NCBI RefSeq assembly: GCF_030694375.1
Contig: NZ_JAUXYL010000023.1
Span: 186,001-250,000 of the forward strand
Length of the DNA: 64,000 nt
Source of the DNA: Algoriphagus sp.
Lineage (GTDB): Bacteria; Bacteroidota; Bacteroidia; Cytophagales; Cyclobacteriaceae
Direction: 5' to 3'
Shown: positions 18,144-27,531 of the stretch, in pieces
How the letters are laid out: each line of letters opens with the position of its first letter
How positions within the stretch are numbered: the first letter of the stretch is position 1
The notes under the pieces: generated by a model
Told to the model about the DNA's origin: nothing
The model's database searches: none
The model's input: the letters and a program-made list of their open reading frames with translations, nothing else
Made by a program: the position numbers and the translations under genes

Positions 18144-18272
18144 GCTATGAATAAATAGAAATTGTTTCTCTTTTTTACTACTTACTTTTCACCATTTACA
18201 ATCGTTAAACTCGCTTCTCAAATCTTGCTACTTGTGTCTAGCTACCTGATACTTTTTTCTCCCGTCTTCCAG

Positions 18273-20345
18273 CTAATTTTCCATCAAATGCTTTTTCAGG
18301 AAATCTGCCGTGGCCTGATGCACGCGAACCATATTGCTCCATTTCATCCAGTGATGCGTATCTCCGGGGATAAAAATCGATTCATACGATTTGTTCATTT
18401 CCTCAAATCTCCGGATCAGATCGGTGGTTTGACTCACGTTGACATTGCGGTCATCGTCGGAATGAATGAATAACACAGGGCTGGTCCAAGTGCCCAAATC
18501 AGCCATCGGCGATGACTTCCATGCGATCTCCTTGGCTTTTTCATAATCAGGAGCGACCTCATAGCCATCGGGTAATTCATAACGGCTATCCAAATCATGA
18601 ACGCCATGAATGTCCACGCCGACTTTGAAAAGTTTGGAGTCCCGCGCCAGGGCCAAGGCGGTTAAATATCCTCCATAGCTGCCTCCGTAGATCCCGATTT
18701 TCTCCGGATTCACCTGAGGCAAAGCAGCCAGAAATTCTCCTCCTGCTTCGATGTCCTGATATTCGACAGCTCCCTGATAGTAGCCATTTGCCGGTCGATG
18801 AAATTCATAGCCATAGCCGATTCCCAATCGGTAATTGACCGAGAGCACAACAAATCCAAGTTCTGCCAAATATTGATTCAGGGCATAGGCATTGGAGTAG
18901 TAATCCATGTAACTCCAGCCCAACAGCATCTGCCGCTGCGGTCCGCCATGAACGAAGACGATGCCCGGCTTTTTGGCCAATCCCCCGTCCTTTTCAAAGA
19001 GTTGACCATATACTGTGGTACCGTCAGGAGCGGTGAATTTCACCTGCTTTGGCGTGACTAATTTGGAAACAGGGAAATCAGCCGGGAGAGAATTTTCCTG
19101 CAGCAGTCTGGTGGAAGTTCCGTCTTTGATCGCTACCAAATGAGAGCGTTGAGGAGTTGCGGAGAAGAAGGCAAGTGTTCCCTTTGTACCTATTGCAACA
19201 GGATATGCCTCGATTCCCGAACCGGAGGTTTCCCAAGTGAGTTTTTTGGAAGTCAGATCAACAGCACCAATATGTCTCCGATCCAAATCCTTTTTATCAG
19301 GACCGGAATTGGCTGAAAAGACCAGTTTTTTTCGATCTGAACTTATTTTCACTTGCTCGACCATGAAGTTTCCAGGAGTCAGGATTTGAGTTTTTCCCGA
19401 AGGGATATCCAAAGAATAGAGATGTTGCCAGCCGTCTTCATAGGATTGAAAGACCAATTCAGAATTGCCGGAAAAGTCGAAAAATCCGGGGGAAAAGGAG
19501 CCTCGAAGCGTTTCAGGAGCTTTCCAAAGTTTCTTTCCTTCACCAGATGCCACATCGGCAATCCAGATTTCCCAGGGAATGTGTCGTGGTTCGAGTAGGG
19601 GAAAAGCAGCACCTTCACCTCCTCTATTTCGGATAAAGGCGATTTTGGTTCCGTCTGGGGACCATTTAGGATTAGAATCCCGATGAAAAGATGCCTCCAA
19701 AAACTGTATCGGAGTATTCTCATCACGATAAATTCCTAAAAGCTGATGTCCTCCGCGGTTAACTGTAAAAGCAAGGCTATTGCCGTCGGGGGAGAAAACT
19801 GCAGAATTCACTGTTCCTTTGATTTGGAAAAGTTGTGCAGGAGCCGTCATTCCAAGAAGATCTGCTGACCAAATTTGGCCACCTTTCAAAAAGACCATCA
19901 GGTTTGGCGTTCCTAAGCTGAAGTTATCCCCTTCAATTTCTTGGTCAAACATTCTGGAGAGTATATTGAAAGCATAGATTTCCACTTTTGGAAGTTTGGG
20001 GAGATTTTGGGCATTCACAGTCGAGGAAGCATTTCCACCTCCATGATCTCCACCACGAACGAAGACAAGGTATTCACCATCTGGAGAAAATTGGAGGCTA
20101 CTGATTTCCTGGCCATCATCTTCGTTGAATCCGGTAAGTTTTTCAGGAATGAAATCAGGACCTTTTGCCCAATAGACATTTCGTTTTCCTTCCTCATTCA
20201 TAGCCCACGCGATGGCTTCCTCGGTGGGAGAGGAGACGAGTTCGGAGGGGAAACTGAACTTCCCGACCTGCTCCATGGTGAAAGATTGGGAGAAAATCGA
20301 GTGGGAAACAAATAGAAATAGGAAAAATAGGAGGAGTTGTTTCAT
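18273..20345 (-). CDS. Secreted S9-family (prolyl oligopeptidase/DPP-like) peptidase
   Basis: 690 residues. A signal peptide (1-19, ending IFSQ) is followed by a beta-propeller with PD40/WD40-like TolB repeats (about 60-420; SPDGEYLVF, SPDGNSLAF, SPDGTKIAF) and a C-terminal alpha/beta-hydrolase domain (about 440-690). The nucleophile elbow is GGSYGGY (Ser near 547), the acid is in IHSDDDRNV (near 638) and the His in GDTHHW (near 663). It probably trims peptides in the periplasm after import. It is monocistronic, with a 13-bp inverted repeat in its upstream region. Confidence 0.9.
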   Translation of the reverse strand: MKQLLLFFLFLFVSHSIFSQSFTMEQVGKFSFPSELVSSPTEEAIAWAMNEEGKRNVYWAKGPDFIPEKLTGFNEDDGQEISSLQFSPDGEYLVFVRGGDHGGGNASSTVNAQNLPKLPKVEIYAFNILSRMFDQEIEGDNFSLGTPNLMVFLKGGQIWSADLLGMTAPAQLFQIKGTVNSAVFSPDGNSLAFTVNRGGHQLLGIYRDENTPIQFLEASFHRDSNPKWSPDGTKIAFIRNRGGEGAAFPLLEPRHIPWEIWIADVASGEGKKLWKAPETLRGSFSPGFFDFSGNSELVFQSYEDGWQHLYSLDIPSGKTQILTPGNFMVEQVKISSDRKKLVFSANSGPDKKDLDRRHIGAVDLTSKKLTWETSGSGIEAYPVAIGTKGTLAFFSATPQRSHLVAIKDGTSTRLLQENSLPADFPVSKLVTPKQVKFTAPDGTTVYGQLFEKDGGLAKKPGIVFVHGGPQRQMLLGWSYMDYYSNAYALNQYLAELGFVVLSVNYRLGIGYGYEFHRPANGYYQGAVEYQDIEAGGEFLAALPQVNPEKIGIYGGSYGGYLTALALARDSKLFKVGVDIHGVHDLDSRYELPDGYEVAPDYEKAKEIAWKSSPMADLGTWTSPVLFIHSDDDRNVNVSQTTDLIRRFEEMNKSYESIFIPGDTHHWMKWSNMVRVHQATADFLKKHLMEN

Positions 20346-20383
20346 TTTTTTGAGTGAAAATTTTGATGTGAATTTCCCTGTTT

Positions 20384-20418
20384 TTCAAATAATCCAAACA
20401 TTGTCTGGATTATTTGAA
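20384..20418. promoter_or_regulatory. 13-bp inverted repeat upstream of the S9 peptidase gene
   Basis: TTCAAATAATCCA (20384-20396) and TGGATTATTTGAA (20406-20418) are perfect inverse complements with a 9-base loop, 39 bases upstream of the start. No T-tract follows on the minus strand, so an operator or 5'-leader hairpin is more likely than a terminator. Confidence 0.4.
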
Positions 20419-20442
20419 ATTAGAATTGATAGGTATTTTGAA

Positions 20443-20465
20443 TTAGTGAGACGCTGACTCACTAA
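20443..20465 (-). terminator. Hairpin after the PBP4-type gene
   Basis: TTAGTGAG and CTCACTAA form an 8-bp perfect stem with a 7-base loop, 15 bases beyond the stop at 20480. It is followed on the minus strand by TTCAAAAT, so it is only moderately terminator-like. Confidence 0.45.
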
Positions 20466-20479
20466 ATCAATATTGAAGA

Positions 20480-21787
20480 TTAATATTTATCATGAATAAA
20501 ATATAGAACCTTTTGTAGTTCAGTTTTCAGGTCGTTGGCAGGAATCGCATAATTATTCATCAGGCAGGAGAAGTGAAGAATCTTTCCGCTCTTGGTGATC
20601 AGATAACCACTGAGTGAATTAGCCATGCTTAGACTTCCTGTTTTTGCGTAGATGTATGGCACTTGACCCTCGTCGGCTTTGTACCAATTGCGGATCGTAC
20701 CGGATTCACCGCCTGCCGGGAAATAGGCCTTGATCTTCTCCAGCGGTACCGCCTCTCGTATTTTTCCTAATAACGCAATGATCGATTTTGGGGTAAACAT
20801 ATTTCTCGACGATAACCCTGACCCATCGTACCAGATCACCTCATCGGGTAACTCGCTCAATAAATTTTCCTTTGCATAACTTATCGCATCTGCCGGACTA
20901 AGTGAATTCGTCAGTTGATCAGAAACCAACAGCATCAATTGTTCAGCGAGGAAATTATCGCTGATTTTCATCATCTGCGAATAGATGCTGTCTACCGAAT
21001 GAGTCTGAAGTTTCATTGGATCGAGTTTCAAATACGATTCATTTTTGATCACCTCAACTCTTTTTCCGAGTAATTCTAAAAGCATCACCGCAGACATTTC
21101 TGCCGATGTGATAAATGGAATATCGGTCACAAATGCTTCGTCGACCTTTTCATTGCTGATTTGGTAAGAAAACAGGTTGGAAAAACGTTCTCTTCTAAAT
21201 TGAAAGCCCTGCCAATTTTCATTGTCCTTTCCTGAGAGACTAGTCCTGAATCGCTCGGGAATTACGGTAATGCGCTGTTCCTCTTTAGCTTTTTCAAACC
21301 GAACCACATTCCCGTACATAGGAAATGCTGACCGCTCAGTGGCATAGTATGCATTGTACCAATCCCAAGACCATCCCGGCCCAAAAGCTGCCACTTGATC
21401 AAAGTTGTCCAGCAAATAAAGGTCTTTTTTAGAGCTTTTCAGAAACTCCAGCACCTTGTCATTTTTCAAATCCGGATGAAGAAAACTGGGATCTCCGGTA
21501 CCCCAAAAAATCAAAGAATCTCCCTGCTCCAAATAATTCAAACCATTGACCAAACCATCTCCAAGGATGGAATAGGAGGCATAAAACGTGAACAGTTTGG
21601 TATTGGAAGCTGGGATAAAGTATTTGTCTGAGTTGATCGCTACCAGGGGCTTGTCCTTTCCGGGATCGACAAGCATAAAACCCAAGTGGCCTTTGTCAAA
21701 GACCTCAGATTTTTTGATTGAAGAATTGATTTTTTGAACCGTGCAGGAGGAAAGGGCGATGAGTAGGCCAAGGAGTATTTTCTTCAT
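20480..21787 (-). CDS. D-alanyl-D-alanine carboxypeptidase/endopeptidase, PBP4 (S13) family lipoprotein
   Basis: 435 residues. A lipoprotein signal ends SSC (Cys15). The penicillin-binding triad is visible: SNTK (SxxK) near residue 61, SDN (SxN) near 272, and AKTG (KTG) near 383. The enzyme cleaves the terminal D-Ala or peptide cross-links of peptidoglycan in the periplasm. The length fits S13 enzymes (about 430-490). An outer-membrane or periplasmic lipid anchor is inferred. The upstream region carries the TTCCCACAGAT repeat. Confidence 0.85.
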   Translation of the reverse strand: MKKILLGLLIALSSCTVQKINSSIKKSEVFDKGHLGFMLVDPGKDKPLVAINSDKYFIPASNTKLFTFYASYSILGDGLVNGLNYLEQGDSLIFWGTGDPSFLHPDLKNDKVLEFLKSSKKDLYLLDNFDQVAAFGPGWSWDWYNAYYATERSAFPMYGNVVRFEKAKEEQRITVIPERFRTSLSGKDNENWQGFQFRRERFSNLFSYQISNEKVDEAFVTDIPFITSAEMSAVMLLELLGKRVEVIKNESYLKLDPMKLQTHSVDSIYSQMMKISDNFLAEQLMLLVSDQLTNSLSPADAISYAKENLLSELPDEVIWYDGSGLSSRNMFTPKSIIALLGKIREAVPLEKIKAYFPAGGESGTIRNWYKADEGQVPYIYAKTGSLSMANSLSGYLITKSGKILHFSCLMNNYAIPANDLKTELQKVLYFIHDKY

Positions 21788-21802
21788 AAACGGAAGTTAA
21801 TT

Positions 21803-21848
21803 GTTCCCACAGATAATCACAGAAAAATGCACAGATTTTCACAGATTG
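21803..21848. repeat. TTCCCACAGAT intergenic repeat, copy 2
   Basis: It aligns base for base with 15084-15130 apart from about a dozen substitutions, and starts 16 bases upstream of the PBP4-type start codon. Confidence 0.5.
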
Positions 21849-21901
21849 ACCCATTTCTTAAATTTAGAATCCTTGGGTTTAATTGGAATCTGCAAGCGTT
21901 C

Positions 21902-21937
21902 AGACCTGTCAGGTTTTGAAAATCTGACAGGTCTTTT
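21902..21937 (+). terminator. ACCTGTCAG palindromic hairpin with T-tract
   Basis: AGACCTGTCAG (21902-21912) and CTGACAGGTCT (21924-21934) pair perfectly, followed by TTT. No plus-strand gene ends here, so it is probably a dispersed palindromic repeat; a shorter relative is at 2230-2258. Confidence 0.4.
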
Positions 21938-21946
21938 ATATCGAAA

Positions 21947-21982
21947 AATAAAAAAAACCGCCCCTGTTGATCAGAGACGGTT
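21947..21982 (-). terminator. Rho-independent terminator of hppA
   Basis: On the minus strand AACCGTCTCTG pairs with CAGGGGCGGTT (11 bp, two G-U pairs, 5-base loop) and is followed by a run of T. It lies 24 bases after the hppA stop. Confidence 0.85.
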
Positions 21983-22006
21983 TAGCATTTTGGTTGATTG
22001 GTTAAA

Positions 22007-24220
22007 TTATCTCGTAATTGTGATGGTCTCAGTTTCGACTTTTTTGCCATCCACGATTTTGATTTCTTTTTTCACTTCTTTCTTCACGACATTCTCAGCC
22101 AATGGGCTGTGGGTTCCTTCGGAAATGTGGGGAGCAATAACAAGGGCGACGATTGACATCAATTTGATCAGGATGTTCATAGATGGTCCAGAGGTGTCTT
22201 TGAACGGATCTCCTACGGTGTCACCAGTTACAGAAGCCTTGTGTGGTTCTGACTTTTTGTAGTACATCTCACCGTTGATTTCCACGCCTTTTTCAAATGA
22301 CTTCTTGGCATTATCCCAAGCTCCACCTGCATTGGATTGGAAAATTCCCATCAACACACCGGAAACTGTCACACCTGCAAGTGTGCCACCCAATACTTCC
22401 GGGCCAAATGCAAAGCCAATGATGATTGGGGAAAGCAATGCGATTGCTCCCGGGGCGATCATTTCGCGAATCGATGCTTTGGTGGAGATCTCCACACACT
22501 TCTCGTATTCAGGCTTAGCCTTATACTCCATAATGCCGGGAATCTCTCTAAACTGACGTCTCACTTCATTCACCATATCCATCGCAGCACGGCCCACTGC
22601 CGCGATACAAAGGGAGGAGAATATAAACGGAATCATACCGCCGACAAAGAGTCCTGCAAGGACAGGCGCTTTGTAAATGTCAATCGCATCGATTTTAGCA
22701 ATTCCTACGAATGCTGCAAACAATGCCAATGAAGTCAAAGCTGCTGAAGCAATCGCAAAGCCTTTACCTGTAGCTGCAGTAGTATTTCCAACAGCATCCA
22801 AGATATCAGTACGACCGCGAACTTCCTCAGGAAGCTGGCTCATTTCGGCAATACCACCCGCATTATCAGCAATTGGCCCGAAAGCATCAATTGCCAACTG
22901 CATGGCAGTAGTAGCCATCATACCTGCTGCGGCGATTGCTACTCCATAAAGACCTGCAAATTCATAAGCTCCATAAATACCTCCTGCCAAAACAAGAATT
23001 GGAAGAACGGTAGATTCCATTCCTACTGCCAAACCACCGATGATGTTGGTTGCGTGACCGGTTCCTGATTGCTTGATGATTGATAAAACTGGGCGCTTGC
23101 CCATAGCTGTGTAATATTCTGTGATGATGGACATCAATGTACCGACCACTAGACCTAAGATGATCGCGTAGAATACATCCATGTTGGTGAATTCATAGCC
23201 TCTGATAGAAAGTGTCTCAGGAAGCATGTATTTCACCACGAAGAAAGAGGCTATACCTGTAAATACGATCGATGACCAGTTTCCCATGTTCAAAGCTTTC
23301 TGCACGTCGCCTTTTTCATCTTTGATCGTAACGAAAGCCATTCCCATGATGGAAAAAACGATTCCTAAACCTGCCAAAACCATTGGAAGCAAAATCGGAG
23401 CGATACCTCCAAAGTTGTCAAGTGATACAATTTCTCTTCCCAGAACCATAGTGGCCAGAATTGTGGCTACATAGGAACCGAACAAATCTGCACCCATTCC
23501 GGCAACGTCACCGACATTGTCTCCAACGTTATCTGCGATTGTGGCAGGGTTTCTTACATCATCTTCAGGGATTCCTGCTTCCACTTTTCCTACCAAGTCA
23601 GCTCCGACATCGGCAGCCTTGGTATAGATACCTCCGCCCACTCGGGCAAAAAGGGCAATGGACTCAGCTCCAAGTGAGAATCCGGCCAACACTTCCAGGA
23701 CTTTTTCCATTTCCAGGCCATTAACTCCAGCACCAGTGCTGACCACAAAAACTTGATAAAGGACGATAAACAAGGATCCGAGACCTAAAACTGCCAAACC
23801 TGCTACTCCAAGACCCATTACCGAACCACCGGTAAAGGAAACCTTTAATGCATGTTTCAGGCTAGTACGTGCAGCTTGAGTTGTTCTTACATTGGCTTTG
23901 GTTGCGATTTTCATCCCGATATAGCCTGCAAAGGCAGAAAGGAACGCGCCAATGATGAAGGATATGGCGATCGTAGGATGTGAGGTCTCCACCAGCATCC
24001 CTGACCAGCCTAATACTATGGCGGCAATAACTGCGAAATACGAAAGCACTTTCCACTCCGCTCTCAAAAATGCCATGGCGCCATCGGCTATGTAGCCGGC
24101 AAGCTCGACCATGTTTTTGTCTCCGGTGTCTTGTTTGACTACCCAAGCAGATTTGATGGCCATGACAATCAGGCCAACTACCCCAAGTGCGGGGACCATA
24201 TAAATCAACGCTTCTTCCAT
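22007..24220 (-). CDS. hppA: K+-dependent membrane-bound pyrophosphatase (ion pump)
   Basis: 737 residues, about 16 membrane segments. It hydrolyses pyrophosphate and pumps H+ or Na+ across the inner membrane. The substrate site is visible as [27 protein letters not shown] and, near the C-terminus, [13 protein letters not shown]. The [10 protein letters not shown] motif has Ala at the key position, which marks the K+-dependent subgroup (Lys there marks K+-independent enzymes). Na+ versus H+ cannot be decided by reading. The C-terminal 30 residues are a charged tail ([17 protein letters not shown]) beyond the usual end. It has its own promoter and terminator. Confidence 0.95.
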   Translation of the reverse strand: MEEALIYMVPALGVVGLIVMAIKSAWVVKQDTGDKNMVELAGYIADGAMAFLRAEWKVLSYFAVIAAIVLGWSGMLVETSHPTIAISFIIGAFLSAFAGYIGMKIATKANVRTTQAARTSLKHALKVSFTGGSVMGLGVAGLAVLGLGSLFIVLYQVFVVSTGAGVNGLEMEKVLEVLAGFSLGAESIALFARVGGGIYTKAADVGADLVGKVEAGIPEDDVRNPATIADNVGDNVGDVAGMGADLFGSYVATILATMVLGREIVSLDNFGGIAPILLPMVLAGLGIVFSIMGMAFVTIKDEKGDVQKALNMGNWSSIVFTGIASFFVVKYMLPETLSIRGYEFTNMDVFYAIILGLVVGTLMSIITEYYTAMGKRPVLSIIKQSGTGHATNIIGGLAVGMESTVLPILVLAGGIYGAYEFAGLYGVAIAAAGMMATTAMQLAIDAFGPIADNAGGIAEMSQLPEEVRGRTDILDAVGNTTAATGKGFAIASAALTSLALFAAFVGIAKIDAIDIYKAPVLAGLFVGGMIPFIFSSLCIAAVGRAAMDMVNEVRRQFREIPGIMEYKAKPEYEKCVEISTKASIREMIAPGAIALLSPIIIGFAFGPEVLGGTLAGVTVSGVLMGIFQSNAGGAWDNAKKSFEKGVEINGEMYYKKSEPHKASVTGDTVGDPFKDTSGPSMNILIKLMSIVALVIAPHISEGTHSPLAENVVKKEVKKEIKIVDGKKVETETITITR

Positions 24221-24262
24221 ATTATCTTTTGATTCGATTTGGGTTTTTGAAAATTAATTGGG

Positions 24263-24292
24263 CAAATATAGAATTAATCCAATACCAGCCAA
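24263..24292 (-). promoter_or_regulatory. hppA promoter
   Basis: On the minus strand TTG (24292-24290), a 19-base spacer and TATATTTG (24270-24263) match the Bacteroidota -33/-7 consensus exactly. The predicted transcript start is about 38 bases before the hppA ATG. Confidence 0.75.
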
Positions 24293-24444
24293 CTGGAATG
24301 AGAAATTGGAGATTTCGCAGATTTTTGAAATCAACCAGAGGTTGCGTAGTTGTTTGAAATTCAGTTCTTTGTCGAAAACCTTACTTTTCCATTGAAATCC
24401 TTCTAGTTAAATTTTTAATTTGATTTCTGAAAAAGAGTTGAAAT

Positions 24445-24735
24445 ATGAAAAACGAACTGGCATTTACCTTCTTGAAAATGGATCCGGAGAAAGAGTTGTT
24501 TGGCCCTGAGCTTTTAGCACTTTGGTATGATGGTAAGGGCGATTGGAAATCTGCACATGATCAGGTAGATCACCTTTCTGGAAAAAGCGCGGCTAGAGTC
24601 CATGCCTATCTCCATCGAAAAGAAGGCGATCTATGGAATGCAGATTATTGGTATTCAAAGGCAGGGGAAAAGCGACCAATTTTAAGTTTAGAAGAGGAAT
24701 GGAGGGACTTGGTGGAGAAGTTCTTAAGGGTGTAA
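24445..24735 (+). CDS. Conserved hypothetical small protein
   Basis: 96 residues, no signal or membrane segment. It is rich in Trp, His and Asp in a compact pattern (LLALWYDGKGDWKSAHDQVD, ARVHAYLHRKEGDLWNADYW), which looks like a TPR-like two-helix unit of a conserved cytoplasmic family whose function I do not know. It is single, divergent from hppA and convergent with the usher-like gene. Confidence 0.7.
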   Translation: MKNELAFTFLKMDPEKELFGPELLALWYDGKGDWKSAHDQVDHLSGKSAARVHAYLHRKEGDLWNADYWYSKAGEKRPILSLEEEWRDLVEKFLRV

Positions 24736-24847
24736 AATGAAGCATCCTGCCTAGATTTCGAATTCTGAGGGGTTATAGCCGTTGGATCACCGCTCCAACT
24801 TTCACAACGGTCAATCATTTTTTTATCGGGATCGGTAACTTGAATAC

Positions 24848-27493
24848 CTATTGATCTCCTGCGGGCCTAAGTACGAAAGTCAATCCCTCAAGATAGTCTC
24901 CGTCTGCCAATGCTTTAATCTCAAACTCCAATTGACCGGGAATGGAATTCACCTGCATAAATTCCAGTTGTTTTGAGTCAATGCGCAACTTGTATTTTCC
25001 GGGTAGAAGGCCATAGGAATAAAAGCTTCCATCGGTAAATGTCCGAATGATCTCCACAGGTTCTGACTCGCCTTCACGTATTAATTCCAGCCTTAATCCT
25101 CCCTGTCCTTGAGTCTGTCCATTTTTTTCTATCAACACAAAGCCATCAATAATGCCCGTCTGATACAGAGGGATATCAATTTGTCTGAAACGATTTGGTT
25201 CGGCGACAAAGGAAAAACTTTTCAGCTTTGGCGCTAGATTCGGGTTTGGAAGCGCGGTAATATCAATATCGAGGCGATATTTCCAATAACTCTGAAGCTG
25301 TGTGATCCTCAGGATTCCGTCTGTTCCGATGAGAATATTTGCCGATCGATCCAGTCGGATTGCTTTGGCAGGAACTATTTCTTCCCCCTCATCAAACAGG
25401 CCGTTTTCATTGCTGTCAACAAAAAGTCTCACAGCTGCACCCGAGCGGGTGACCTGATCTCTGTTACTTGGAATGATCATGCCACCGGCAGGGTCATAAG
25501 CTAATGAACCGCTGAAACCTTGTTGGAATGCATGTCCATTAGTTCCTTTCGTGTATTGCGTGGAGGATCTCAATGAATTAAAATCATAAAGAAATCCAAC
25601 TTGGAATCTTGACAGATCGCGGATGAGCTCTCGATCATATCCCAATGTAAAGCGCCCATTTTTGAAGAGGGTCTGGGAAAGCAGGAAACTCACAGATTCT
25701 CCTTGCTCGAGAAGAGTGGAATATCGGAATTGCCCACGTAGAAAAAGCCCTCGGACATAAACCGGGATTCCGGGGCTTCGGGGTAGGGTATAAGTCAGTG
25801 AACTGGTGAAGAGTCCGAATTGATTCTGACTGGGATTTTCCGGGTCACTGATCAATCCACGAGCGCCACCGCGGTAATTAAAGCGGACCACTACCCGGTT
25901 GATTTGGGTGTTGAAATCAAATTGGTAATTGTTTACTCCTAAGCCTGTATTGAACCAGATTCGCTCTCCGGTTACCCGGAAGCCTGAGAATTTGCCGAGG
26001 ATTTTGAAAGGATAAAAAACGTTGAGGTTTCCGTCCCGTGTTTGTCCCCGGAAATTAAGAGCGGAATTTTGATTGTATTCAGTGAATTGTGCATTGATGG
26101 TGGTGTTATCCGAATAGAATACACTCGCATTTGCGCGATAGTAGCGATCAGGAAGTGCGTCCACATTGAGCAGGTATTGCTGATATAGCCGTGCCGAAAG
26201 CCCAAAAACCGGATATATGGCCCTTTCCCCAAAAATCGCTCCTTGGTCGGCACCGGCACGGACTGTCAGCGCATTCGTGATTCCGTAGGAAATGTCTGCA
26301 TGAGAGGTCATGCCGGTTCCCAAGCTGTCAAAAGTAAACTGTGGCAGGCCAGCTTGGATATTAAAGCCTACAAAACCTTTTGGTAAAAAGCTAAATGGAA
26401 CCTGAATCTGTCGGTCCTGAACGATGACTTCTCCCTGTGGGGTGTAAATTCTTGTACTCAGTCGAACTGTTCCGTAGGTTACGGGGGCGTTGAATCGGTA
26501 GTATCCTACCTCATCTGCCCTGGTAAAATCCACCAGTTGCCCCCCAATCAAAAGCTCGACTTCTGAATCGGGAACAGTCGTTCCATCGATGATAAATACA
26601 TCCAATTCCAAACGGGGAATCACCGGATTATTGGTGACTGAAACACCGACCAGATTGGCGGCATTCGAAAAACTTGTGGTGCTGATTTGCCCTGCACTGA
26701 TACTGGCCATGCCGACATTTCGTTCGGGGGTCATACCTCCCGGAAGCACATACCTCCAGCGTAGACCTGAAAAGCTGTTTAAGAGGTTGCCGTTGTTCAG
26801 GTTCCCGTTAAAACTCCCCTGAAGATCACCTCCAAGCAGTTCCATGCCGGCATTGAGAAACAGCCCGAGGTTATTTCCAACATCGGAAGTGGTGTAGTTG
26901 ACATTGTAATCCAATACTCCAAGGCTGAGGGCTTTTCTCTCCCGATTATAAATTAGCGGTGCAGCGAGCGTGTCGTTATTGTTTCGTTGTTGAAGCTGTT
27001 TTCGGATTCCTTCCCGCTTTTGCCGTTCTTCGATCGGCAGCGTAAATTCTGATTTCATACTCACGCTCAAGGCGTAGGTATTCACGGTGAAGGTGATGCC
27101 AAAAATCTTTTTGAAGTAATCCGGGTGAAGAAAAAGGTCCAGTTCACCCAGGTAGTATTTATCCGCTTCGAGGGCTTCGGATTTCCCTTTGATGATGAGT
27201 TTATTGGTGACAGGGTCTACGGACCAATTGTCGTTTTTTGTAGGATAGGAACCTTTTAGACCTTTTCCATTTTCCGTTCGTTCGGTGGAAATATAGAGCA
27301 TACTTAAAACTTCTCCCAAGGGAAGAAAAGCCACATCTCCAAAAAATACCCCGTTCAGGTAAACATTGCCTACTGCCGGGTAATTGAAATTGAGCATCAC
27401 CTCCCCATCCGGTTCTTGCTGGGCAAAGACAGGTTGGAAGCAAGCCGCAAAAAAAAGCAGCAAGCCAAGAAAGAGTTTAGGGAAGGTCAGCAA
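24848..27493 (-). CDS. Usher-like outer-membrane protein of a chaperone-usher type system
   Basis: 881 residues with a signal peptide (1-24, PVFA/Q). The N-terminal periplasmic part (25-150) ends in an LPIEERQKRE motif. A long region of alternating strands (about 180-690) should form the beta-barrel. Inside it (about 290-375) is a sandwich insertion whose end, GTVRLSTRIYTPQGEVI followed by IQVPFSFLPKGF, resembles the plug-domain pattern of fimbrial ushers (G-x-L-x-V-x-I-x-E-x-D-G ... VPY ... LLR-x-G). The C-terminal part (690-881; DSNENGLFDEGEE) is two beta-sandwich modules. It is last in an operon with a PapD-like chaperone and four small subunits. The length fits ushers (about 800-900). The assignment rests on pattern and context, not on a search. 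Confidence 0.7.
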   Translation of the reverse strand: MLTFPKLFLGLLLFFAACFQPVFAQQEPDGEVMLNFNYPAVGNVYLNGVFFGDVAFLPLGEVLSMLYISTERTENGKGLKGSYPTKNDNWSVDPVTNKLIIKGKSEALEADKYYLGELDLFLHPDYFKKIFGITFTVNTYALSVSMKSEFTLPIEERQKREGIRKQLQQRNNNDTLAAPLIYNRERKALSLGVLDYNVNYTTSDVGNNLGLFLNAGMELLGGDLQGSFNGNLNNGNLLNSFSGLRWRYVLPGGMTPERNVGMASISAGQISTTSFSNAANLVGVSVTNNPVIPRLELDVFIIDGTTVPDSEVELLIGGQLVDFTRADEVGYYRFNAPVTYGTVRLSTRIYTPQGEVIVQDRQIQVPFSFLPKGFVGFNIQAGLPQFTFDSLGTGMTSHADISYGITNALTVRAGADQGAIFGERAIYPVFGLSARLYQQYLLNVDALPDRYYRANASVFYSDNTTINAQFTEYNQNSALNFRGQTRDGNLNVFYPFKILGKFSGFRVTGERIWFNTGLGVNNYQFDFNTQINRVVVRFNYRGGARGLISDPENPSQNQFGLFTSSLTYTLPRSPGIPVYVRGLFLRGQFRYSTLLEQGESVSFLLSQTLFKNGRFTLGYDRELIRDLSRFQVGFLYDFNSLRSSTQYTKGTNGHAFQQGFSGSLAYDPAGGMIIPSNRDQVTRSGAAVRLFVDSNENGLFDEGEEIVPAKAIRLDRSANILIGTDGILRITQLQSYWKYRLDIDITALPNPNLAPKLKSFSFVAEPNRFRQIDIPLYQTGIIDGFVLIEKNGQTQGQGGLRLELIREGESEPVEIIRTFTDGSFYSYGLLPGKYKLRIDSKQLEFMQVNSIPGQLEFEIKALADGDYLEGLTFVLRPAGDQ

Positions 27494-27531
27494 TTGAAAG
27501 GGTGATTGCTATTAATCAATAGTGAGTCGGG

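Noticed and set aside
22337..22732. Cys/His-rich plus-strand frame over hppA
   Set aside because: The composition comes from reading the conserved membrane gene in antisense; hppA motifs are intact.
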